A stretch of 64,000 nucleotides of DNA from Dugong dugon (lineage: Eukaryota > Chordata > Mammalia > Sirenia > Dugongidae). A program made the position numbers and the translations under genes. The notes under the pieces were generated by a model, which saw only the letters and a program-made list of their open reading frames with translations, ran no database searches and was not told the origin of the DNA. The stretch covers positions 15,928,501 through 15,992,500 of the forward strand of contig CM057469.1 in NCBI GenBank assembly GCA_030035585.1, in the 5' to 3' direction. Positions 46,223 to 57,920 of the stretch are shown piece after piece; positions within the stretch are counted from its first letter, which is position 1, and each line of letters begins with the position of its first letter.

Positions 46223-49200
46223 TTATAACAGTGGTCTTATACAATATTTGTCCTTCTGTGACTGACTTAATTCACTCAGCATAATGACCTCCAGCTTCCT
46301 CCGTGTTATAAGATGTTTCACGGCTTCATTGTTGTTCTTCATCGTTGCATAGTATTTCATTGTGTGGATATACCATAATTTGTTTATCCATTCGTCCGTT
46401 GATGGGCACTTAGGTTGTCTCCATCTTTTTGCTATTGTGAACAGTGCTGCAATGAATATAGGTGTGCATATATCTGTTTGTATGACTGCTTTTATTTCTC
46501 TAGGATATATTCCAAGGAGTGGGATAGCTGGATCATATGGTACTTCCATTTCTAGCTTTTTAAGGAAGCGCCAAATCAATTTCCAAAGTGGTTGTACCAT
46601 TTTACATTCCCATCAATAGTGTATAAGTGTTCCAGTCTCACCACAACCTCTCCACATTTATTGTTTTGTGTTTTTTTGATTAATGCTAGTCTTGTTGGGG
46701 TGAGATGATAGCTCATTGTAGTTTTGATCTGCATTTCTCTAATGGCTAATGATTGTGTCTGTTAACTGCCTGAATATCGTCTTTGGTGAAGTGCCTGTTC
46801 ATATCCATTGCCCGTTTTTTAATTGAGTTATTTGTCTTTTTGTTGTTGAGGTTTTGCAGTATCTTGTAGATTTTAGAGATTAGACGCTGATCAGATTTGT
46901 CAGAGCCAAATTTTTTTTCCCAGTCTGTAGGTTGTCTTTTGATTCTTTTGGTGAAGTCTCTTGACGAGCGTAAGTGTTTGATTTTTAGGAGCTCCCATTT
47001 ATCTGGTCTCTCTTCTGGTGCTGTGCATTGTTACTTACGGTTCGTATTGTGTTTATGCCATGTATTAGGGCTCCTAGCTTTGTCCCTATTTTTTCTTCCA
47101 TGATCTTTATCGTTTTTGATTTTATATTTAAGTCTTTGATCCATTTTGAATTAGTTTTTGTGCATGGTGTGAGGTATGGCTCTTGTTTCAGTTTTTTGCA
47201 GATGGATATCCAGTTATGCCAGCACCATTTGTTAAAGAGACTGTCTTTTCCCCAATTAACAGACTTTGGGACTTCGTCAAATATCAGCTGCTCATAGGTG
47301 GATGAATTTATGTCTGGATTCTCAATTCTGTTCCATTGGTCTATGTATCTGTTGTTGTACCAGTACCAGGCCGTTTTGACTACTGTGGTGGTATAATAGG
47401 TTCTAAAACCAGGTAGTATGAGGCCTCAAACTTTGTTCTTCTTGAGTAATGCTTTACTTATTCGGGGCCTCTTCACTTTCCATGTGAGGTTGGTGATTTG
47501 CTTGTCCATCTCATTAAAAAATGCCGGTGGAATTTGGATCGGGATTGCAATGTATCTGTAGATCGCGGTGGGTAGAACTGACATTTTCACAATGTTAAGT
47601 CTACCTATACATGAACAAGATATGTTTTTCCACTTATGCAGGTCTCTTTTGGTTTCTTGCGGTAGTGTCTTGTAGTTTTCATTGTATAGATCTTTTACAT
47701 CTCTGGTTAGATTTATTCCTAACTAATTTATCTTCTTGGGGACTATTGTAAATGGTGTTGATTTGATGATTTACTCTTCTAGGTTCTCTTTGTTATTGTG
47801 AAGAAATCCAACTGATTTTTGTGTGTTTATCCCGTATCCTGAAACTTTGCTGAAATCTTCTATTAGTTCCAGTAGTTTTCTCGTGAATTCTTTGGGGCTT
47901 TCTGTGTATAAGATCATATCACCTGCAAATGAGATACTTTGACTTCTTCCCTACCAATTTAGATGCCCTGTATTCTTTTTCTAGCCTAATTTCTCTGGCT
48001 AGGACATCCAGCACAATGTTGAATAAGAGTGGTGATAAAGGGCATCCTTGTCTGATTCCTGTTCTCAAGGGGAATGCTTTCAAAGGCTCTCCATTTAGGA
48101 TGGTGTTGGCTGTTGGCTTTGTATAAATGCCTTTAATTATACTGAGGAATTTCCCTTCTATTCCTATTTTGTTGAGAGTTTTTATCATGAATGGGTGTTG
48201 GACTTTGTCAAATGCCTTTTCTGCATCGATTGATAAGATCCTGTGGTTCTTGTCTTTTGTTTTATTTATGTGATGGATTACATTGATTGTTTTTCTAATG
48301 TTGAACCATCCCTGCATACCTGGTATAAATCCCACTTGATCATGGTGAATTTTTTTTTTGATATGTTGCTGAATTCTATTGGCTAGAATTTTGTTGAGGA
48401 TTTTTGCGTCAATGTTCATGAGGGATATCGGTCTGTAATTTTCTTTTTTTGTGGTGTCTTTACCTGGCTTTGGTGTCAGGGTTATGCTGGCTTCATAGAA
48501 TGAGTTTGGGAGTGTTCTATCCTTTTCTATGCTCTGAAATACCTTTAGTAGTAGTGGTGTTAACTCTTCTCTGAAAGTTTGGCAGAATTCTCCAGTGAAG
48601 CCATCTGGGCCGGGGTATTTCTTGTTGGGAGTTTTTTAATTACCTTTTCAATTTCTTGTTTTGTTATGGGTTTATTTAGTTGTTCTACCTCTGTTTGTGT
48701 TAGTTTAGGTAGGTAGTAAGTTTTTAGAAATTTGTCCATTTCTTCTAGGTTTTAAAATTTGTTAGAGTACAATTTTTCATAGTATTCTGTTACGACTCTT
48801 TTGATTTCAGTTGGGTCTGTTGTGATATCAGCCATCTCATTTTTTATACAGGTTATCTGCTTCCTCTCCTGTTTTTCTTTTGTCAGTTTGGCCAATGGTT
48901 TATCAACTTTGTTGATCTTTTCAAAGAACCAGCTTTTGGACTTGTTAACTCTTTCAATTGTTTTCTGTTCTCTATTTCATTTAATTCTGCTGTAATTCTT
49001 ATTATATCCTTCCTTCTGGCACCTGTAGGCTTCTTTTGCTGCTTTCTTTCTACTTGTTCCAGTTGTAGGGTTAATGTTTTTGATTATGAAACTTTCTTGT
49101 TTTTGGATGTGTGCATTTATTGCTATAAACTGACCTCTGAGCACTGCTTTTCCTGTGTCCCAAAGGTTCTGGTAGGATGTGTTTTCATTCTTATTTGATT

Positions 49201-50070
49201 CTATGAATTTCTGTATTCCATCCTTAATTTCTTCTATAACCTAGTAGTTTTTGAGCAAGGTGTTGTTCGGTTTCCATGTGTTTGATTTTATTTCCTTGCT
49301 TTTTGTGTTGTTGATTTCCACTTTTATGGCTTTATGGTCAGAAAAGATGCTTCGTAGTATCTCGATGCTTTGGATTTTGTTAAGGTTTGCTTTATGGCCT
49401 AATATGTGGTCTCTTCTGGAGAATGTTCCATGTGCGTTGGAAAAGAAAGTATACTTGGCTGCTGTTGGGTGCAGAGTTCAGTATATGTCTATGAGATCAA
49501 GTTGGTTGATTGTAGCATTTAGCTCTTCTCTGTCTTAGTTGAGCTTCTTTCTGGATGTTCTGTCCTTCACCGAAAGTGGCATGTTGAAGTCTCCTACTAC
49601 TATTGTGGAGCTGTCTATCTCTCTCTTCAGAGCTGTTAGAGTTTGTTTTATGTATTTTGGAGCCCTGTTGTTGGGTGTGTAAATATTTATTCTAGTTATA
49701 TCCTCCTGGTGTACTGACCCTTTAATTATTATATAGTGCCCTTCCTTATCTTTTGTGGTGGATTTTACTTTAAAGTCTATTTTGTCAGAGATTAATATTG
49801 CCACTCCTGCTCTTTTTTGAGTGTTGTTTGCTTGATATATTTTTTTCCATCCTTTGAGTTTTAGCCTGTTTGTGTCTTTAAGTCTAAGGTGCGTCTCTTG
49901 TAGGCAGCATATAGATGGATCATGCTTTTTTATCCAATCTGCCACTCTCTGTCTCTTTATTGGTGCATTAAGTCCGTTTACATTCAGTGTAATTATTGAT
50001 AGGTATGAGTTTAGTGCTATCCTCCTGATATCTCTTTTTGTGTGTTGTTCACAGTTTTTTTGTTCTCAAT
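46223..50070 (-). pseudogene. L1-B ORF2, broken; RT catalytic box altered
   Basis: Endonuclease segment at 49945-49535 (MADWIKKHDPSICCLQETHL; RAGVAILISDKIDFK; VVGDFNMPLSVKDRTSR, usual DFNTPLS). RT segment at 48419-47919 ([47 protein letters not shown]). At about 47917-47928 the catalytic box reads FAGD rather than FADD, next to a frameshift, so the RT is dead. The C-terminal part at 46600-46223 keeps VPYDPAIPLLGIYPRE and DEWINKLWYIHTMKYYATMK, the normal L1 end. Several shifts and stops lie between (for example near 47400-47900 and 48640). Confidence 0.9.
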
Positions 50071-50499
50071 TTTCTATGCTGAGTCGTTTTTCTTCTATGT
50101 ATTTTTTTTTTTTTTTATCTTTTTCTTTGTTGTAGATTTTGTGTTTGCTGGGTCTTTATGTTTTTCTACTTTTTAATTTTGATTTGTAGGATTGTTAGAT
50201 TCCTTTGTGGTTACCTTAATATTCACCCCTAATTTTCTAAGTTTATATCAGTCTTTCATTACTTTATGTCACCTTAACTTCCCCTCCATATAGAAAATCA
50301 ATGTCTCTATTTTTTAAGTCCCTCTTTTTTTGTTTTAATATTATCCTTTTTTTTTTTTTTACATATTGATATCTGTTTCCCTATTTTCAAGGTTTTAGCT
50401 TTGATGTAATTTTGATTTCCATATCTGAGTCAATATCTGGTTGCTCTATCCTGTGTTCTAGTCTTGTGTTGTTAGCTGGTGTTGTTGATTATCTAACCG

Positions 50500-51490
50500 T
50501 AGGACTCCCTTTAGTATTTCTTGTAATTTCGTTTGGTTTTTGCAAATTCCCTGAACTTCTGTTTATCTGGAAATGCCCTAATTTTGCCATCATATTTGAG
50601 AGACAGTTTTGCTGGATATATAACTCTTGGCTGACAGTTATTTTCCTTCAAGGCTTTAAATATGTCATCCCATTGCCTTCTAGCCTGCATGGTTTCTGCT
50701 GAGTAGTCTGAGCTTATTCTAATTTACTCTCCTTTGTAGATGACTTTTCTTTTATCTCTAGCTGCTCTTAAAATTCTCTCTTTATCTTTGGTTTTGGTAA
50801 GTTTGATTATAATATGTCTTGGTGACTTTCTTTTGGGATCTACCTTATTTGGGGTTCAATGAGCATCTTGGATAGCTATCTCCTCATCTTTCATGATATC
50901 AGGGAAGTTTTCTGTCAACAAATCTTCAACAATCTTCTCTGTATTTTCTGTTATCCCCCCCGTTCTGGTACTCCAATCACTCGTAGGTTATTTCTCTTGA
51001 TAGAGTCCCACATGACTCTTAGAGTTTCTTCATTCTTTTTAATTCTTTTATCTGATTTTTCCTCAAATAAGTTGGCATCAAGAGCTTTATCTTCAATGTC
51101 ACTAATTCTAACTTCTACTGCCTCAATTCTGCTCCTATGACTTTCTATTTAGTTGACTACTTCTGAAATTGTATTGTTAATCTTCTGGATTTCTGATTGC
51201 TGTCTCTCTATGGATTCTTGAAGCCTATTAAATTTGGCATTATGTTCTTGAATAACTTTTTCAAGTTCTGCTACTACTGTGTCTGTATGTTGCCTGGATG
51301 TTTCTGCATTCTGTTGAATTTCGTTTCTTATTTCTAAAAGAGTTCTGTATTTTAATCTTTTGTATTCTGCCTCTGGTAATTCCAAGAAGTTCTCTTCCTC
51401 CAGAGAATATACTGATTCTTTATTTTGGGAGCTTGCTGAAGCCATCATGGACTGCCTCTTTATGTGACTTGATATTGACTATTGTCTCGA
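50500..51490 (-). pseudogene. L1-B ORF1, broken
   Basis: N-terminal and coiled-coil part at 51448-51149 (MMASASSQNKES; EEENFLELPEAEYKRLKYRT; long E/Q/K-rich helix). The usual upstream start, ARRQ-like, is out of frame because one base is missing near 51488 (CTCGAGCC against CTCCGAGCC in the other copies). The C-terminal RNA-binding region (about 51000-50500) is recognisable by comparison with L1-A 3734-3294 but frameshifted. Confidence 0.85.
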
Positions 51491-52840
51491 GCCATCAATA
51501 ATTTATTATAATTTTATTTTGTGTTTGCTTAGTGAGACCTAGCTTCTTATTTTGTTCTGTTTTGATATGCCCAAATAGGCTGCTCATGTGCACTAGTTTG
51601 GTTTTTGACACCTTTTGGTCTCTAATGTCCTGTCACCAGGTAGTTGGTTCTGTAACTAAGTATGTGCACACCAGAGTCCGTTAAATTTTCCTATATAGGA
51701 TCAGCTCGGGTGTGCAGGCAGTCGGTCACCAAGTGTGTGATGCAGACTCTCACCCCCAGTCCTAGAGAGGCATGGGTGATTGGTGCAGGCACTGGACTCT
51801 GGCTGTGGTAGCGGATCACACGCTGAGCCAGGCAGGGGGCTGACGGATGCCCCTGGGAGTCTGAAAGAAAAGCATGTCCTTATTCTCTAGGGTGAATAGG
51901 TAGGTGAGTTTTGCAGCTGGGCTAAGAGCGCCCCACTCTGTTGGCTGCAAAGACTCGAGGGAACCACTTTTTGTTGAACTCCTGTAGGAGGTGACTAGGC
52001 ATTTTAGGAGCTATCACCAGTCCTCAAGCCCCTGCTGCAGATTGCTAGAAGTGCCTGCTTGAGTGGCAGGGCTGTTTCGAGGATCACAAATCTGCCCATT
52101 CACAGCTGAAGCAGTTGAAGTTAAACTTCAGATGTTTGCCCTGTTGTACTGTGGCAGTGAGGGCTAATGCTGTTGAGATGCGTCCCCACAAGTCTATACA
52201 GGGATGTAAGGCACTCAGAGTCTGCAGACCCCTAATTTCTGTGGCCAGCAAAGGAGCTGTGCTGACCCTGTGTTCCTGGCCTAGGGGAGCCAGCAGCTTG
52301 TTTGTTCCCTGTCCAAGGCGAGGAGAATGGGTCAGGGTGCCTTTTGGGATCTACTTCCTGCCCAGTGGACTTCCGGTGCAGAGCGAGGAGGGAGGAGATA
52401 AAAGGGAGAGAGGTGTTTTCCCAAATGGGCTTTTTTTTTTTTTTTTTTTTAATCGCCATGAATGGGTGCATGCATGTACTTATCCTAGCCGCTTGGGAGC
52501 TGCTCTTCACTGGTTCGGAGTGTCCAGGCAGAATCTCTGCTGCTGGGTCTCTCTCGATGTGGAAACTGCTTCTCGAGCACGCGCACAGCACAGCCCTTTG
52601 CCTGCTTCACCGTGGACCCGCGTGGCGGTGTCGCTGCCGTTTCGCTGCCACAGCTCTTGTGCTCCTCACCTCTTCCAAACAGTCTTCCTCTCCCATATGA
52701 CTCAGATGGATTTCTTAACCTTGCCTTGTTCAGGGCTGCCAGATGTTCACTTAGAATCAAATCACTTGTTTTTCCAGGTCTTTGTTGTAAGAGGGATATA
52801 GGAAGCGTCTAATGACTCCGCCACATTGACCACGCCTCCT
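51490..52840 (-). promoter_or_regulatory. L1-B own 5'UTR (5'UTR-I)
   Basis: About 1.35 kb. It differs from L1-A and 5'UTR-II at many places but aligns along the whole length (for example CTGTTGAGATGCGTCCCCAC against CTGTTGAGATGGGCCCACAC). A T20 run at 52432-52451 interrupts it. Confidence 0.75.
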
Positions 52841-52844
52841 GCTC

Positions 52845-54393
52845 CTTCCTAATTTCTTAAGGAGTTCTGTATATTAATCTTTTGTATTCTGCCTCCAGTA
52901 ATTCCAAGAAATTTTCCTCCTCTGAAAAATTTCTAGGTTCTTTATTTTGGGAGCTTGCTGAAGCCATCATGGGTTTCCTCTTTATGTGATTTGATATTGA
53001 CTGTTGTCTCCGAGCCATCAGTAAGTTATTATATTTATTTATTTTATGTTTGCTTACTGTGTCCTAGCTTCTTGTTTTGTTTTGATACGCCCAAACAGGC
53101 TGCTTGTATGAGCTAGTTTGATTATTGGCATCTTTGAAGCTCTAATGTCCTGTTACCAAGTGGTTAGATCTGTTACTAGGTGTGTGAGCCCAGGAGTCCG
53201 CCCACTCCTCCTGTATGGATTCAGCTCAGGTGCCAAGGTAGATACCCAACAAGTGTGTGTTGTAGGCTCTCACTTACAGTCCTAGACAGGTATGGGTGAT
53301 TGGTGTAGGCACAGGCATCTGGCTGCAGCAAAGCGACACACTCTGAGCAAGGCAGGGGGCTTACGGCTGCCCCTGATTGTCCAGGAGGAAGGTGTGTCCC
53401 TGTTCCCTAGAGCACGTAGGTGGGTGGGTTTTGTAGCCAGACTATGAGCACCTAATGCTGTTGGCTGTAAGGACTGGGGGGAACCTCTTATACATGGGTC
53501 CCTATTGTAGGTGGCTAGGTGGCATGGGTGGAGCCACCTGTCCTCAGGCCCCTGATGTAGGTAGGTGAAGACTCTGTTTAATGGGCAGAGCACTGTCAAA
53601 CGTCAAGAACCTGCCACTTCATAGCTGGAACAGTTGAAGTTAGAGTTCCAGTATATACCCTGTTGTACTGCGGTAATGAGGGCCTATGCTGTTGAGATGG
53701 GCCCACACAAGTCTATGCAGGGGGAAAGGCACTCAATGTCCGTGAATCCCTTATGCCTATGCCTAGGCAAAGGAGCTGTGCCTACCCTGGGTTCCTGGCT
53801 TAGGGGAGCCTGCAGTTTATTTTTTCCTGTTTGTTAATTTGTTTACTCTCCAAGGCAGGGAGAATGGCTCCAGGCGTGTGATGTATCCTACTTCCGGCCC
53901 AGGGGACTCAGCAATTGCTGAAGCCGGTCCAGTACACAGTGCAGAGCAGGGAGCGGGGAGGTAAATGGGAGAGAGGTTTTTCCCTAAGGAGGGTGTTTTC
54001 GATTCGCACGGTAGGCCGTACGCAAGTACTTATCTTTCATCACGGGCTGCTTCTCTCTGGTTCTGGGTGGCCATGTAGACTTTCTGGCTCTGGATCTCTC
54101 CCAGTGCAGAAAACACGCCTCCCGAGCATGGGTGCTTGCCTGCCTCACCCCTCACCCCCGAGCTGCTCAGGCCTGAAGGGCTCAGGCTCTTGCCGGGTCA
54201 GGTCTGGCAACTCTTCACTGCTTCCGAACAGTCTCTCCCTGACCCCTGCCACTCAATCCGATTCCTCAACTCTGCTTTTGATGTTCAGGGCTTCCACATT
54301 GCCATATATAATCAAATCACTTGTTTTTTCGGGTCTTTGTTGTAAGAGGGTCCACTGGAAACATCTGACTACTCTGCCATCTTGGCCCCGCCC
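52845..54393 (-). mobile_element. Second L1 5' region (5'UTR-II and ORF1 start) fused upstream of L1-B
   Basis: Minus strand starts GGGGCGGGGCCAAGATGGC, then 5'UTR, then ORF1 ATG near 53014 and about 55 codons (RRQQSISNHIKR; SSQNKEPRNFSEEENFLEL) with a TAA in RTP-stop-EIR. It stops at ATTAGGAA and joins L1-B's start via GGAGCA. It is closer to L1-A than to L1-B. Confidence 0.88.
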
Positions 54394-54396
54394 CAC

Positions 54397-54508
54397 TCAA
54401 TGGCTGATTTTTTTGAAAGTAGAACACTAGGTCTTTCTTCCGAGGTGCCTCTGGGTGGACTTGAACCTCCAACCTCTCAGCAGCTAAGCATGTTAACCAG
54501 TGTACTGT
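54397..54508 (-). mobile_element. AfroSINE-like, 5' part, displaced by the composite L1
   Basis: TCAATGGCTGATTTTTTTG, GGTGCCTCTGGGTGGACTTG and GAACCTCCAACCTCTCAG. It continues 45189-45278. Confidence 0.92.
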
Positions 54509-55190
54509 ATATACACCCTGCTCTCCTCAGTACCTTGTCAGGGTGTCTTGCATACATACTGGATGGCCCTCTCCATTTGCACCTACCTCTTGGAGCCCTG
54601 TGGAGATGGGAGGCCTGGGCTCTTGAGCAGATGATGTACTGAGTCTAGAAGCACAGGGTAGGCCTGACTCCATGCTGGTCACACCTTTAGGGATGGGATT
54701 GTGATGGCTGAAAGCAGCAACTGCTCTCCAACATTTAGACCTCTTGGTGCCATCCCTGCTGGGGAGCCCAAGGGAGGACTGTGGGAACCTGTGTGCTCTG
54801 CCTCTGATCACTGTTGCCTTGAAGAGGTGACTTGTAGATGACATACAGCTCACATCTACAAGAAGCATGTTTATGGTTGATGCTCTTTTTCCTGAAGTGC
54901 TGTCGGTTCCAGCAGGAAAAGCCAAACTCCCCAGGGAATTTGCTGTTAGGGTCCACAGTGCATTCTTTACGGCTAAAATTCAAAACAGCCCCAAAAGCTT
55001 ACCCACTGAAAGCAAAATTCCTTTCTGGAAATAGCCAAAGATATTTGCAGCCAAGTGTGGTGAATAAATTGAGTGATCAAGCTGAGTAATGTGACTTCTG
55101 GCAAAGATGAGATGGGACCAGAGCCCATAGCCTGGTTCCTGTGAGCTTGCCCTGACACGGACCCCAGGGAGCAGCTCCTATATGTGTGAA
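54509..55190. other. STUM intron 1, no gene recognised
   Basis: Single-looking, no recognised exon. Confidence 0.4.
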
Positions 55191-55345
55191 GGAGCCCTGG
55201 TGGCACAGTGGTTAAGAGCTTGACTACTAACCAGAAGGTTGGCAGTTCGAATCCTTGGAAACCCTAGGGGGCAGTTTTACTCTGTCCTATAGGGTCACTA
55301 TGCGTCAGAATCAACTCAACGGAAATTTTTTTTTTTTTTTTTTAA
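55191..55345 (+). mobile_element. AfroSINE-like with T-rich tail
   Basis: Starts GGAGCCCTGGTGGCACAGTG, ends CAACTCAACGG and T19. TGTGTGAA occurs on both sides. Confidence 0.94.
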
Positions 55346-55356
55346 ATCTGTGTGAA

Positions 55357-55690
55357 GAGACAGTGGTGGTTCTGTGGTGGAACTGTCACCTTCCATGCAG
55401 AAGGCCCAGGTTCAATTCCCAGCCAATGCACCTCATGCACAGCACCTGTCAGTGGAGGCTTGTGTGTTGCTATGATGCTAAACAGGTTTCAGTGGAGTTT
55501 CCAGACTAAGATAGACTAGGAAGCAAGGCCTGGCTATCTGCTTCAGAAAATCAGCTGGTGAAAACCCTATAGATCACCAGGATCCAATCTGCACCCAATC
55601 ACAGGAATGGCACAGGACCGGCAGCATTTTGTTCCATTGTGCTTGGGGTCACCAAGAGTCAGGAGTCGGCTTGACCGCAGCTAGCAACAA
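55357..55690 (+). mobile_element. tRNA-Gly-headed SINE with RTE body and tail
   Basis: The head matches tRNA-Gly: GTGGTTCTGTGGTGGAACTG (A box), CATGCAGAAGGCCCAGG, GTTCAATTCCCAGCCAATGC (B box and 3' arm). RTE-leader-like text follows (GAGGCTTGTGTGTTGCTATG; GTGGAGTTTCCAGACTAAG), then the RTE tail (GTCACCAAGAGTCAGGAGTC; AGCTAGCAACAAC). The target duplication is ATCTGTGTGAA (55346) and ATCTGCGTGAA (55691). Confidence 0.8.
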
Positions 55691-55701
55691 CATCTGCGTG
55701 A

Positions 55702-56530
55702 AATCATTGTTCACGTATCTTGAAACGTTTCTGACATTTCACTTAGGTGGTTTCATAGTCTGGTCCCCAAAACCCTTTTCTATGATTTCTGCTCAAGTCT
55801 GTTTGTGTCCACCACCACCCTGGGGGTGGTCTGGGGCATAAAGACATTATACTCATGTAGCTCCTTATCAACTGAGCTGTGGTTTCTTGTCAGGCTGTCT
55901 ACTGAGAGCTTCGGTCCCTTTTCTCAGCTCCTTCCCAGACCCTCCCAGGTCTGCGAGGAACAGTGAGAAACCATGTTTGGCCTCTGGAATGCACAGCCCC
56001 ACAGTAGCTGGGCCATTTTTATTTTCAGTAGGCCAAGGATTGCCTGGTCCAAGCACCCTGGGGACCGGACATTGCCAGTTGCCAATCACAATCACATCAA
56101 TAATAATAGCCACCCATTAAGAGCGAGGGGAGGTGATGGCTGAGGTCATGTGCCTGGCAAGTGCTCTCATGGGACTGGGAGCCGGTGGGAGGGGGTGGCT
56201 CTTCTTTACTATGTGGCCTTTCCTAAGCAGGCCTGAGCCCTGAGAACGTGCAGGCAGCCTGTCTCTCTTCACAGGGACCTCAACCCACCCCCTAGTAACT
56301 TCGTCTGCAGACTCCTAGCTTGCATAACCAGCAGCTTCTCAGCTGAAATGGTCCAGCAAGGGTGCTGCTCTGCTGTGTGCCACTCGCTCCTGCTGCATGC
56401 AGGCCATGGGAGTGGGCAAGAGTGATGGGAGCAGTGGCCGCAGGTGGGGGAGCCCAGGGGAGATGCATCTACAAAGTAAGCTAATGACCTTGCTTGCCCT
56501 CAAGGAGCACAGGCTACTCACAGTCAGCCA
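55702..56530. other. STUM intron 1, no gene or repeat recognised
   Basis: Single-looking intron, low in recognisable repeats. Confidence 0.4.
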
Positions 56531-56697
56531 CGTAACACCTGTCAGAGTAGAACTGTGCTCCATCGGGTTTTCAGTGGATAGTTTTTCAGAAGTCAATGGC
56601 CAAGCCTTTCTTCTGAGGCACCTCTGGGGGAACTCAAACCTCCAACCTTTCGGTTAGCAGCCCAGAGTGTTAACCATTAGCGCCATCCAGGGACTCT
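56531..56697 (-). mobile_element. AfroSINE-like, tail-truncated
   Basis: CTGTCAGAGTAGAACTGTGC at the left, GTTAACCATTAGCGCCATCC at the right. Confidence 0.9.
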
Positions 56698-56699
56698 CA

Positions 56700-56795
56700 T
56701 TTAATAAAGCCTTACTAATGCCCTGCCATGTACCAGGCATTGCACTGGTGCCTAGAATACAAAAGGGAGTTAAATGTAAACCCTAATCTGAGAAG
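56700..56795 (-). mobile_element. L2 LINE fragment
   Basis: CTGCCATGTACCAGGCATTG, GTGCCTAGAATACAAAAGG. Confidence 0.55.
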
Positions 56796-56811
56796 CTGGA
56801 CTATATAAAGA

Positions 56812-57256
56812 AGAACAGGGCATCAGGATTGGAGGAAGACTCATTAACAACCTACAATATGCAGATGACACAGCCTTGCTTACTGAAAGTGAAGAGGACT
56901 TGAAGCACTTACTGATGAAGATCAAAGACCACAGCCTTCAATATGGATTGCATCTTAACATAAAACAAAAATCCTCACAATTGGATCGATAAGCAACATC
57001 ATGATAAATGGAGAAAATATTGAAGTTGTCAAGGATTGCATTTTACTTCCATCCACAATTAACACCCATGGCAGAAGCAGTCAAGAAATCAAACAACGTA
57101 TTGCTTGGGTAAATCTGCTTCAAAAGACATCTTTAAAGTGTTGAAAAGCAAAGATGTCACTTACTTTGAGGACTAAGTTGTGCCTGACCTAAGGCATGGT
57201 GTTTTCAGTTGCCTCATATGCATGCGAAAGCTGGAGAATGAATAAGGAAGACCAAA
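56812..57256 (+). mobile_element. RTE-type LINE fragment with RT catalytic box
   Basis: Encodes GIRIGGRLINNLQYADDTALL, written here in two parts: GRLINNLQ and the YADD catalytic box at about 56860, then DLKHLLMKIKDHSLQYGLHL. After one shift it has NIEVVKDCILL. It corresponds to the part left of the fragment at 23280 in the full element, and both overlap the minus copy at 8621. Confidence 0.88.
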
Positions 57257-57714
57257 AAAATCCTGTGCAGGGGGCAGAGCGTAACTTCTCGGGACCACTG
57301 TCCACCTAGAAGTTGTACACATTGTGGTATTGTGATCATATGAAGTGGATTCTGGTAAATAGGAAGGCAAAAAGCAACCTGGGAACCAGGAATCAAATAC
57401 GGTTTGAGGCTGGGGAGAAAAAGAAGAGGGGCCGCAAGAGACTGGGAATGAGCCCGGGGCCGTTTCAAGGGCTGTAGCAAAACAATGTTTCCTCCATCCC
57501 TGCCAACTCTTCACATTAAATTTTTATTCACTTAAAAATCACCACAAGCCAAGAACTGTTGATGGCCAGAAATTCTTTACTCAAGCTGAGACCTCCTCTG
57601 GGACCTCAGGGCAGTTTATCTGCAGAGGATTAACAGCTGCTGAAAGGGACCCAAGGCCAGCAGGCAATCACATCACACCCCTTCCAGCCCCGGAGGAGAG
57701 AATCTGTTGTTTTC
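57257..57714. other. STUM intron 1, no gene recognised
   Basis: RTE text stops at AAAAAAATCC (57255). Beyond it no repeat or exon is recognised. Confidence 0.4.
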
Positions 57715-57920
57715 TGAGTCTTTAGGTGGTGCAGACAGTTGATGTGCTCGGCTCCTAACCAAAAGGCTGGAGGTTCGAGTCTACCCAGAGGTGCCTCAGA
57801 AGAAAGGCCTGGCGATCTACTTCTGAAAATTCAGCCACTGAAAACCCTGTGGAACACAGTTCTACTCTGACACACATGGAGTCGCCACGAGTTGGTGTCA
57901 ACTCGACGGCAACTGGTTTT
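57715..57920 (+). mobile_element. AfroSINE-like
   Basis: GGTGGTGCAGACAGTTGATG, GGAGGTTCGAGTCTACCC and CTCGACGGCAACTGGTTTT. Confidence 0.94.

Larger units (their letters stand above)
45279..52840 (-). mobile_element. L1-B, full-length unit of the composite
   Basis: A complete L1 of about 7.5 kb: 3'UTR 45279-46222, ORF2 46223-about 50070, ORF1 about 50500-51490, 5'UTR 51490-52840 with its start GGCGTGGTCAATGTGGCGG. Both ORFs are broken. Confidence 0.92.
45279..54396 (-). mobile_element. Composite L1 (two 5' regions) flanked by one 18-bp duplication
   Basis: The target duplication is TCAATGACTGATTTTTTT (45261-45278) and TCAATGGCTGATTTTTTT (54397-54414), both SINE sequence. In sense it begins with A7, as usual for L1 cleavage. 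Sense order: 5'UTR-II (54393-53015), ORF1 start (53014-52850), junction, 5'UTR-I (52840-51490), ORF1, ORF2, 3'UTR, tail. Confidence 0.88.

Noticed and set aside
45692..54430. Plus-strand open frames across the composite L1
   Set aside because: Antisense to L1 coding sequence and 5'UTRs, and repeated in L1-A. Not genes.
55357..55435. tRNA-Gly gene
   Set aside because: A and B boxes are recognisable but several tRNA positions are changed and the sequence runs straight into RTE-like text and tail, so it is a SINE head.
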